Positions 25,110 through 34,742 of a stretch of 64,000 bases of DNA are shown piece by piece. Origin of the DNA: Bryum argenteum (lineage: Eukaryota; Streptophyta; Bryopsida; Bryales; Bryaceae); NCBI GenBank assembly GCA_037043015.1, contig CM073321.1:21325001-21389000 (forward strand), given 5' to 3'. The stretch's first letter is position 1; each line of letters starts with the position of its first letter. The notes under the pieces were generated by a model that saw only the letters and a list, made by a program, of their open reading frames with translations, had not been told where the DNA came from and did not search any database. The translations under genes were made by a program, and so were the position numbers.

Positions 25110-26502
25110 TCCAATCGAGCTAAACATCTCGAAGAATTGATTGATAAACAGAATAGTTGGACTCCAAGTAAACTTCTTAGCGAAAATGAGTTCGACAGTT
25201 TAGCTAGAATGGAGCTAACACTTTCAGTATTGATTATGCTGCAATTTAGCTCGAATCGAGCTAACCGACGTAGTATCGGATGCCTTAGTTACACTTTAGC
25301 TCGACTCGAGCTAAACTTATCAACTACAATATATCTTAGCTTTAGCTCGAGTCGAGACGGTAAACCATCTTATATAAATCAAGTCCAAATTTAATTCTTG
25401 GACTAGGTAATTTGGATTATTCACCTCGACTCGAGCTTGAGTGTTCGACTTTTAGAGGTCGTATACTTTAGCTCGAATCGAGCTAAATTGCTCGAGTTTG
25501 CTATGTCTCAGCTTTCAAGAGTCTGTAATGTAATCAGTTGGTTTAGCTCGAATAGAGCTAAACTTCACAGTCTAAGGATTTAACTAATTACATCAGTTCT
25601 CTTTTCTATATCGGTAAATTCTGACTTTCTTAGAGTCACAGTTTAGCTTGACTCGAGCAAAACTGAGTTACATACTGGGAGACTTTGAATCTTTAGATTA
25701 GCTCGACTCGAGCTAAACTTACCAGATTTCAAAGGCTTGTAATGAAATCGTTAAGTTTAGCTCGAATCGAGCTAAACTTCGTACTTGGAGAATTAGAATA
25801 TATACATTAACTCACTCTTCTTTTTAAGTAAATTCAGACACACTTAGGGTCACAGTTTAGCTCGAATCGAGCTAAACTCAGTTACATATTGGGCGAGGTT
25901 GATACCTCAGTTTAGCTTGACACGAGCTAAACTTACCAGATATCAAATGATTGTAATGAAATCGTTAAGTTTAGCTCGACTCGAGCTAAACTTCATAGTT
26001 TGAGGATTAGAATGATTTCATTATCTCACTCTTCTATTTAGGTAAATTCAGACATACTTAGGGGCACAGTTTAGCTCGAGTCGAGCTAAACTGAGTTACA
26101 TATTGGGCGAGTGGGGTGCCTTAGTTTAGCTCGACTCGAGCCAAACTGAATGGGTTTCAATTTTCTCAAAAGTAAACGTCTAATTTACCTCGAGTCGAGC
26201 TAAACTGAGGCACAGTTTGCGCCAGCTGGATTATGTAGTTTAGCTCGACTCGAGCTAAACTGGTTAGCTTTCAACAAACTCTATTGAACGTGTAGTTTAG
26301 CTCGAATCAAGCTAAACTTTTATGTCTACAATTAGTCATAGTTTAGCTCGAGTCGAGCTAAATCGCTCAACTTTGCAAAGTCCTGTAGTTTAGCTCGAGT
26401 CGAGCTAAATTACTCGACTATACAAGCCCCGCAATTTAGCTCGATTCGAGCTAAACTCACACACCGTGGTAGTCCTGGTATTTAGCTCGACTCGAGCTAA
26501 AT
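25110..26502. repeat. left palindrome array (arm TTTAGCTCGA, 1-base centre, inverted arm)
   Basis: About 23 copies, the first few decayed, of a 21-base palindrome: arm TTTAGCTCGA, one free base, then the reverse complement TCGAGCTAAA, often extended by G at the left and C at the right. All four bases occur at the centre while the arms are nearly invariant. Clean examples start at 25757, 25969, 26069, 26238 and 26480. Spacers of about 25-85 bases are not random: they reappear, reverse-complemented, in the array at 33012-34686. The array lies in the predicted first intron of the minus-strand DUF7869-like gene. Each copy carries two CpG sites per strand in otherwise AT-rich DNA. Confidence 0.95.
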
Positions 26503-26633
26503 GTCTTCACTCTTTCTCTCCCGATAATCACGGCGCATATTTCGGAGTACCGCTTCTCCTAATTCTCTGAAAGCAATAGGTTTGCACTCGAGACGGATGC
26601 ATTGAAAATGAAGGCTTGCCTGCACTTACATTG

Positions 26634-27110
26634 AAAACACACAATCTTAAGCATCACAGCAAAGGCGTCCACGACGCATGTGGAACGCTTCTCTGGGTTT
26701 AGGGTTTATGACGCCGAAATTGAATTGTAAAATGCAAGAAGCACGTACGATACCAGAGACACAATTCAATAAACTGCCATATGCGTGGAGTCTTACCTTG
26801 ACGCTTGTGTGGAGCACATCTTGATCCCTACGTGCAGCATGCTGGAATCTGAAACGCCGACGGAGCCCGAAACCGCGAAGGAGGAGCATCACCTTCAGAA
26901 AATGAGGAAAAAGGAATCGACATGGCCACGTTCTCAGTGGTCATTCAGATTCGTCTGGCCTTTCCCGCGCTCCACCTTATCTCGAGATGAGGAGGGAAAT
27001 ACAAATGCGATTTGTCAGGAAAATCGGTGGTGAAATTCCGGCGGGAAAATTTCTTCTCCCTATATTTCTACATAGAAGTAGCATCCACGAATTCAAGCGG
27101 GAATCCACCC
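26634..27110 (-). other. possible 5' exon and promoter region of the DUF7869-like gene
   Basis: On the minus strand a consensus donor (CAAT|GTAAGTG) occurs at about 26634, just upstream of the palindrome-bearing intron that ends at the 24803 acceptor. The 26650-27110 stretch is less AT-rich than its surroundings and would form the 5' UTR or first exon. A protein reading through it (near 26647-26892) matches nothing known, so I regard it as mainly untranslated. The start site is not resolved. Confidence 0.4.
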
Positions 27111-28020
27111 GCCATTCCTGCCTAATTCGACGAATTCTGTACATTCCTGCTACAAGATCAATCGTAATATTACACTCATTGGCCGAAATAGGCTTCCAAT
27201 GAAAGCATGCATTTCAAAGTTATCATGCCATTATTGACCATGCAATTAAAAGTTAGGCATACTCAAATACTCTAAGTTTGAAAGTTATAATATTCTAAGT
27301 TAGTAATACTCATTTTCACCGTAGTTAGGAAATAAATTTATAATGTTCTAATAAATGAATAGAGAAACGAGTAATTTAATTGTTTTTATGGACATTGAGG
27401 ATGATGTGTATTGCTTAATGTGATTGGATTCTTTATTAGTCTCACTACATGGGGTTTTATTGCATGTAGATATAGTATGTTTCACATCCAACTTGAATGG
27501 ATATATTGTATATAATGGATTGTAATTATTCATCTTTAGTCTTCACTTGGGTGTTTTTTAAGCGTTTTGTGGCATTTCAAAGTCCCTCATATTGAATACA
27601 TTTAATATGAGTATTAATCATAGTGTGTCATGTTTCGTAAGAAATTTGGTTTTATATATGATTCATTGTCAATATGAAAGAGTTTCCTCAAAAACATAGA
27701 AATATTGAATTCTCAAAACTAACAAACTGAAACAATTTGACTACCAATCTCAACGCAATATTAACTTAAGTGCATAAAAAATTGAATCAAAATCTAAAAC
27801 TCCAAATAAATATGCTACTTCATAAAAGGCCTTCAACTTGCTTTGCAACAAATAATATAAATCATATATTATTACATCAAAATCAAGGTATGAATGTATG
27901 GAATATAATGTATTCAACGGGTAATATTCTGAAAACTATATACAGAATTTTAGCAAAATTGTTAGCTTAAGGTATAACAACATGGAAAAATAACTAAATT
28001 GCACCATTCTGCACACAACA
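27111..28020. other. AT-rich intergenic DNA
   Basis: Nothing recognisable was seen. It separates the two divergent genes together with the following telomere-like and satellite sequences. Confidence 0.6.
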
Positions 28021-28101
28021 TAAACCCTAAACCCTAAACCCTAAACCCTAAACCCTGAATCCTAAACCCTAAACCCTAAACCCTAAACCCTAAACCCTAA
28101 A
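28021..28101. repeat. interstitial telomeric repeat, CCCTAAA about 11 units
   Basis: Eleven consecutive heptamers of the plant-type telomere sequence, nine perfect and two variant (CCCTGAA, TCCTAAA), followed by decayed units (CTAACCCTTATATCCTAAACTCC) to about 28140. The C-rich strand is on plus. It is internal in the window with unique DNA on both sides, so it is an interstitial telomeric tract, not a chromosome end. Confidence 0.95.
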
Positions 28102-28141
28102 ATCTAACCCTTATATCCTAAACTCCAAAACTCTAAATCCG

Positions 28142-29819
28142 AAACACTATACTGTGAATCCTCAATACTTAACTTGGATTGCTATTGTAAGCATCACATA
28201 CAACATCTACAGCATTACGAAAACTTTAATTTGTACGTTTGCTATCACTCATAATTTTAGGCTTTTGTTCATCTAATCATCTTGCGAGAGCAAGTCTATA
28301 TTCTTAATTATTTATGCTAGGTTTTATGCTCCAAGTTAAGTAACTTTGATAGAAAGTCTTAAATTACCTATCAATTTGTGTGCAAATAGTTAGAATACCT
28401 TGCTATGTTACATCCAAGCATAAATCAAAATATTTGGTCAATTATAGGTGACCTTATGTCAATGATTTCTAATAAAGAAATTGAAACGAAATAATCATCT
28501 TAAGTGAAATAGATCCTTACATTTATAACGGACATTAATGTACTATGATCACCCTTTAATGTGAAATGTGCTCATTATTCCAAATTAATATTTTAAGTAC
28601 TTTATCCTCATCTAAGCTATTTAGCTTAAATTATATACGAACGTAAATAGTTATTAGTAATAAATAATAATATCATTATAATTGTAGTTAACTATAACCA
28701 TGCTATAAGATGATAACGTTCAAAATTATAATTAAATTTTGCACTATATTCATAATGATGTTAAATAACGTACTATAAATTACTATACATAATGTATTCC
28801 TATAATAATGTATTAAATAGGCATAATTACCAATATAGGAAATATTATATATTTGTAATAAATCCTATACTTGTACATGTAATTTCTATGTAAAGGTATG
28901 TTTGGAATACATGGCATTATTTGGAAATATGTAGTGATTACTTATAGACAAAAGTTAGAAACCAATAAAACCTATTATACTTGAATGCAATACTTTTTTA
29001 CCTTGTGATTTCCAAACTTTGGAAAATAAACCACGTACGAAGATTTGAATTCAAGAGTGATACTTATGTACATTAAAATGATTGGACAAATCTTGGAAAT
29101 TAAACACTTAAATCTTTATTAAAGAATACTACGTATGTATAGCATATACTAATTAAAAAGTAATAATGATTTCACATATTAAATATTGTGCTAGGGAAAA
29201 CTAGGCACATGTCAAGGAATAACGAAATTTAAAATTTAAACCACAACAAATTCTTTAAAATTCAAATCTCAACGTATTTCTTATAGCATTATTTAAAAAA
29301 TATCCATAAAAAACTTGTCATGCCTTTAGCCGACAAATCTCACGATAGCAACTACCGATTGACTCAATGGAGGAACCAAGTGGGAGCGGAATCACGGTGA
29401 TCAATCCTACAATGATCTATCGATGAAACGATTGTAGCACCAACTCCACTGAGGGGAGCAGCCTCCAAGTGCTCGATTCGCTACGCAGGGGCCAATTCTA
29501 GGTGTGACTCCTGCCTCTTTACGTGTAATTAGGGTTAAAGTAATTCCGCTCCCACTTAATCAATTGCGGTAACTACATTGCGCACGGTGCTTGAGCAAGC
29601 TCGTCATGGATACGGTTTCCCCACGGTGTTTCACACGGCACTTCGAAGCACTTGGCAAATAGACGCGTCTTAAATTAACATGGTTGAAAATGAACATGGT
29701 TGAAATTGGTGACTAGAATCACAATGTAAATTTCACATACTAAAAATAGAGTACACAATATTAAACATCAAATTAGTTCCAACAAATTGACAAGACTAAA
29801 TAGAAAACTAATATTAAAA
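28142..29819. other. AT-rich DNA with an inverted repeat at 29378-29557
   Basis: 28142-29320 is very AT-rich without features. A GC-richer island (29330-29660) contains AAGTGGGAGCGGAAT at 29378-29392 and its exact reverse complement at 29543-29557, about 150 bases apart, possibly the ends of a small MITE of about 180 bp. No open frame or RNA gene was recognised. Confidence 0.5.
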
Positions 29820-30965
29820 CAAGAATTAGTATTAAACTTAGCCTATTTGAATTAGCATTCTAATGTTGCTCTAAAAAATATGAGTAATAAAAGTGAATGG
29901 AAACTAATATTATTACACTTAGAATTAAACTTAGCCTATTTGAATTAGCATTCTAATGTTGCTCTAAAAAATATGAGTAATAAAAGTGAATGGAAACTAA
30001 TAATATTACACTTAGAATTAAACTTAGCCTATTTGAATTAGCATTCTAATGTTGCTCTAAAAATTATGAGTAATAAAAGTGAATGGAAACTAATATTATT
30101 ACACTTAAAATTAAACTTAAACTATTTGAATTAGCATTCTAATGTTGCTCTAAAAAATGTGAGTAATGAAAGTGAATGGAAACTAATATTATTACACTTA
30201 GAATTAAACTTAGCCTATTTGAATTAGCATTCTAATGTTGCTCTAAAAAATATGAGTAATAAAAGTGAATGGAAACTAATAATATTACACTTAAAATTAA
30301 ACTTAAACTATTTGAATTAGCATTCTAATGTTGCTCTAAAAAATATGAGTAATAAAAGTGAATGGAAACTAATATTATTACACTTAGAATTAAACTTAGC
30401 CTATTTGAATTAGCATTCTAATGTTGCTCTAAAAAATATGAGTAATAAAAGTGAATGGAAACTAATATTATTACACTTAGAATTAAACTTAGCCTATTTG
30501 AATTAGCATTCTAATGTTGCTCTAAAAAATATGAGTAATAAAAGTGAATGGAAACTAATATTATTACTCTTAAAATTAAACTTAAACTATTTGAATTAGC
30601 ATTCTAATGTTGCTCTAAAAAATGTGAGTAATAAAAGTGAATGGAAACTAATATTATTACACTTAGAATTAAACTTAGCCTATTTGAATTAGCATTCTAA
30701 CGTTGCTCTAAAAAATATGAGTAATAAAAGTGAATGGAAACTAATATTATTACACTTAAAATTAAACTTAAACTATTTGAATTAGCATTCTAATGTTGCT
30801 CTAAAAAATATGAGTAATAAAAGTGAATGGAAACTAATATTATTACACTTAAAATTAAACTTAGCTTGTTTGAATTAGCATTCTAATGATGCAAAAAAAA
30901 AATGCGTTATAAAAGTGAATGGAAACTAATATTAATACAATTAGAATTAAAAATTAGTGTGTTTG
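29820..30965. repeat. 93 bp tandem satellite, about 12 copies
   Basis: The unit includes TTTGAATTAGCATTCTAATG, TTGCTCTAAAAAATATGAG and AAAAGTGAATGGAAACTAAT. Unit starts (position of GCCTATTTGA or its variant) fall at 29841, 29934, 30027, 30120, 30213 and so on, exactly 93 bases apart, to about 30957. Two subtypes differ at one site, TTAGCC versus TTAAAC, in the order G G G A G A G G A G A, so some pairs may have spread by unequal exchange. The last two copies are eroded. There are no reading frames. Confidence 0.95.
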
Positions 30966-31089
30966 AATTGAGATTCTAATGTAGCTCAAAAGAAGACGAG
31001 TACTGAAAGTTCACGAATGAATTAAAATTTAGAAGTTAGAAAATATGAATACGAGTACTAAATTCAAGTGGAAAATGGTGGAATAATTT

Positions 31090-33010
31090 AATTTTTTTAA
31101 AAATGATTCCCTCGGCAGTAATGAAAGCCTCGGCAGTAAAAATGATGGCCTCGGCAGTTAAAAGTGATGGCCTCGGTAGTAATCATGATGATTGTATACA
31201 CATCATGAATGTACCACCGCCGCCTTTCACCTCCCACTCTCTTTCTCCCACCCTCAGTTTCAGTTCTCACATTTTCACTTCGCACTGTCGCTCCGGCATT
31301 TCCGCGCTTCTCCGCTTTTTCGCAGCTGTTCGCTTCTGCTTTTCGCATTTTCGCGCTTTCCGTAGCTCCTGCGAGTAGCACTTAGAATTGGGTGTGGGGT
31401 TTTTTTGAGTGACGTAGAGTAGTTTTGGTAGTTTCGGGGTTCTGGTGTTTCGGTAGTTTTTGAAGTTTCGGGGTTTCGGTGTTTCGGTAGGAGCTGCAGT
31501 GGGGTTTGCAGTGCCGCGAGGGAAAAGGCGCTCTAGGAGGGGACGTGCGTCGACGTTGCACGCGAAGCGTTGTTGGAGGCGCTGTTGGAGGGGAGGCGCT
31601 GTTGGAGGAGCACTTAGTTTAGAGAGTACTTGCTTTTGAGAGTAGGTGCGCCGACGTTGGAGGGGAGGTGCGTGGACGTTGCACGGGAGGTGCGTCGCAG
31701 TCCGAGGGGAGGTGTGTCGCATCCGAGGGGAGGTGTGTCGCATCCGAGGAGAGGTGTGTCGCATTCCGCGGGGAGGAGCGTCGCATTCCGAGGAGAGGAG
31801 CGTCGCTGTTAGAGGACAGGCGATTCTGGAGGAGGTTCTGTTTCACGAGGAGAGTCGCCGTGCGAAGCTTTGAGAGCCTCGACAGGTGCGTTTTTTCGTC
31901 CATCTGGGTTCGAATATCAGATTTTCGATTTCAATTCTGTATTTTTGCAAATTCATTTTCTGTAATTGTGATTTCATTTTTGTATTTTCGATTTGACTGC
32001 GTTTATCACCTTTTCGATTTCATGTCATTTTAGTCCTGAGCCTGCAGAAGTCTTGTATTTCAAATACTAGATTGTGAATCGGTAATTGAGTCTAGAATTT
32101 GTAAGGATTAAGTTGAACTAGTTTGCAGAAGATCCAGCAATTGTTCACGCTTTTTGTAAGTAATCAAAGCAACTTAATTTTGCACTTCTAGGTCAGCAGT
32201 GATGAGATTAGAGACTTCAATTCAAACTCAAACAGCTCTAGTAGTTTGCTTGAAAATGAGGCTGAAATCTCATTTTGCAAGGTTAGAAATAGTACGAAAG
32301 AAGACCTGGTGTAGTTTAGGGTTTATCAACTATGTATATTCTAGTGTTCAAAGTGCCTCGCTTGTAAAGGATTTGCAGTAGGGTTTGAGGTACATGTGGT
32401 TGTGTTTCACCAGTTCTGTAACTCATGCTTACAGGATACGGAATTGCAAATTGAATGAGCTGAAAGTATTGACTCTTGTTGCTCGAAGCGCATCGGCATT
32501 ACGTTTAATTTTTGTGGTAAGATAGCATTTCCAATATCAGTGGACTAGATTGCAGTATGCATTTCTTTCATTTTACCATGTAGCAGAATTGTATCATGCA
32601 CAGACGAGTGATTCTAGATTGAGTTGATGATCACTACTTTGAATGATAAAACATATGAAATGAAGTTTAGAAGGTTTGTAATTTCCTATACAGTAACATC
32701 AGAGTTTGTAGTTTGATTTGCCAGCAGAATTTCGAGATTTTGTATTCACAGCGATGTTAGTATTGACAGCGGAGTATGTAATCACAGAAGGATATTGGAA
32801 TCGCAGTTGAGTTTGAACATTGTTATTGCTTTTGTTATTCAACTCTACGCTCGTATGTTGTGCAGATATACGACAAGGCATAAGAAGATCATCAAAAAAT
32901 TGGACTCTAGCTTACAGGAATGGCTGGAATGGGAGAAAGGTGCTAAGTCAAAAAACTTGCAAGACTGAAACCACCTCTAACTCTGTAGAAATGGATACGG
33001 TGATGCTAAA
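31090..33010 (+). other. probable promoter, 5' exons and introns of the plus-strand gene at 34.7 kb
   Basis: 31090-31190 repeats GATGGCCTCGGCAGT-like units three to four times. A GC-rich, CpG-rich region (31220-31885) follows, with a donor-like CTCGACAG|GTGCG near 31884. An exon-like block runs from an acceptor (TATGTTGTGCAG) at about 32867 to about 33010 and reads THKKIIKKLD-type charged sequence in one frame, then needs a frame change. The next acceptor is at 34741-34742, so the right palindrome array would be intronic. Exon limits here are inferred; no known domain was seen. Confidence 0.4.
31690..31815. repeat. 21-22 bp GC-rich minisatellite
   Basis: Six diverged copies of GTCGCATCCGAGGGGAGGTGT follow one another, with related longer units (GAGGGGAGGTGCGTGGACGTTGCAC) just upstream from about 31535. 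The long frames on both strands (CVASEGR repeats, or HLPSDAT repeats) arise from the repeat. It sits in the presumed first exon or promoter. Confidence 0.8.
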
Positions 33011-33011
33011 A

Positions 33012-34686
33012 GTTTAGCTCGAGTCGAGCTAAACTATGGCATCGAACTACCGCGTATTGTAACTCAGTTTAGCTCGAATCGAGCTAAACTAAGCTCCTTA
33101 GAGTGAGTAGAATGAACCTTGGTGGGAATGAACTAAGAAAAATAACTATTTTCAACCTTAGACTAAGAAGTTTAGCTCGATTCGAGCTAAACTATACGTT
33201 CACATGAGAGACTACCTAAGTCCAATCAGTTTAGCTCGAGTCGAGTTAAACTTAGGCACCCAACTTGCACCGGTTGTTAGTAAGTTTAGCTCGACTCGAG
33301 CTAAACTGTGACCCTAAATTATTTATAATATACCTAATCAATACTAACAGAACTTAGACTCTGACTAACCTTAAGGAATAAACGTTTAGCTCGAATCGAG
33401 CTAAACTACACGTTGCAAAAATATTAAAGAAACCTAACCAGTTTAGCTCGAGTCGAGCTAAACTTGGGAATCCAACTGGCGCAAAATGTGCCTCAGTTTA
33501 GCTCGACTCGAGCTAAACTAGACTTATAGATTGGAGAGATAAAATATCCATTTAGTTTAGCTCGATTCGAGCTAAATTTAAAGTCTAAGTAAGACTGAAT
33601 TTACTAAAAATTAGAGTGAGGTAATGAAAACAATCAAGTCCTCAAACTCTAAAGTTTAGCTCGAATCGAGCTAAAATAAACGATTTCAATAAAATCATCT
33701 AAAATCTGGAAAGTTCAGCTCGAGTCGAGCTAAACAAAGGTATCAAACTCGCCCAATATGTAGATCCGTTTAGCTCGATTCGAGCTAAACTAGGACCCTA
33801 CGTAAGTCTGAATGTAAGATAGCTAATGTAAATATTCTAGTCCTCAAAGTCTAATGTTTAGCTCGATTCGAGCTAAACTAAACAATTTCATTACGGTTAT
33901 TTGAAATCTGGTAAGTTTAGCTCGAGTCGAGCTAAACTGAGGCATCCAACTCGCCCATTATGAAACTCAGTTTAGCTCGAGTCGAGCTAAACTAAGACCC
34001 TGAGTAAGTCTGAATGAACCTAAAAAACGTGAGCTAATGTTCTTTTTCTAATCCTAAAACTCTGAAGTTTAGCTCGATTCGAGCTAAACTAAACGATATC
34101 ATTACAATCATTTCAAATCTAATTTGTTTAGCTCGAGTCGAGCTAAACTGATGAATAAACCTCGCCCAATATGTAACTCAGTTTAGCTCGATTCGAGCTA
34201 AACTGTGACGCTAAGTGTGTCTGCAATTACCCCAAAAGAAGACTGAGCTAATGTAAATTTTCTGATTGTCAAAGAATAAAGTAACGCTCGATTCGAGCTA
34301 AATAAAACATGTCAATAACAGACTATTGTGATCGAGCTAAACTGAGGTAACCAACTCACAGTGTATTAAACTAAGTTTAGCTCGACTCGAGCTAAACTTT
34401 GACCCTTCGTTTCTAGGATTAAACCTTCAATATTTCTAACTATAAATGTTGAAGTTTAGCTCGATTTGAATATGCATACTCCTGTCGAGGTAGTTTAGCT
34501 CGACTCGAGCTAAACGAAGCCAACAAACTCGCCCTAATAGCTCACTCAGTTTAGCTCGAGTCGAGCTAAACTGCGACCCTAAACAAGTAATCATAAAATA
34601 TAAAGTTTAGCTCGATTCGAGCTAAACTTCACGATCAGAAAATAGACTGATGATTACTAGTCAGTTTAGCTCGAGTCGAGCTAAAC
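33012..34686. repeat. right palindrome array, inverted relative to the left array
   Basis: About 26 copies of the same palindrome (first at 33012-33034, last at 34664-34686), a few reduced to one arm. A higher-order unit of about 210 bp with three palindromes is visible. After one palindrome comes a GAGGCATCCAACTCGCCC-type spacer, after the next GACCCTAAGTAAGTCTGAAT, after the third an AACGATTTCATTAC-type spacer. Unit starts fall near 33231, 33441, 33714, 33915 and 34127. The left array has the same spacers in the same order on the opposite strand. It lies in the predicted intron before exon 34743. Confidence 0.95.
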
Positions 34687-34742
34687 TATAACGGTCACAT
34701 CGAAAACATTCACTGAACTCAAATATTTCTTGATGAATGCAG

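Noticed and set aside
28021..28101. True telomere / chromosome end
   Set aside because: Only about 11 units with non-telomeric sequence continuing for tens of kilobases on both sides.
31619..32033. GC-rich repetitive frames on both strands around 31.6-32.0 kb as protein genes
   Set aside because: They are produced by a 21-22 bp minisatellite in probable promoter or 5' exon DNA.
25110..34686. CRISPR-like array (repeat with spacers)
   Set aside because: Spacing is irregular, the spacers are shared between arrays, repeats are strict palindromes in intronic eukaryotic DNA, and no cas gene is present.
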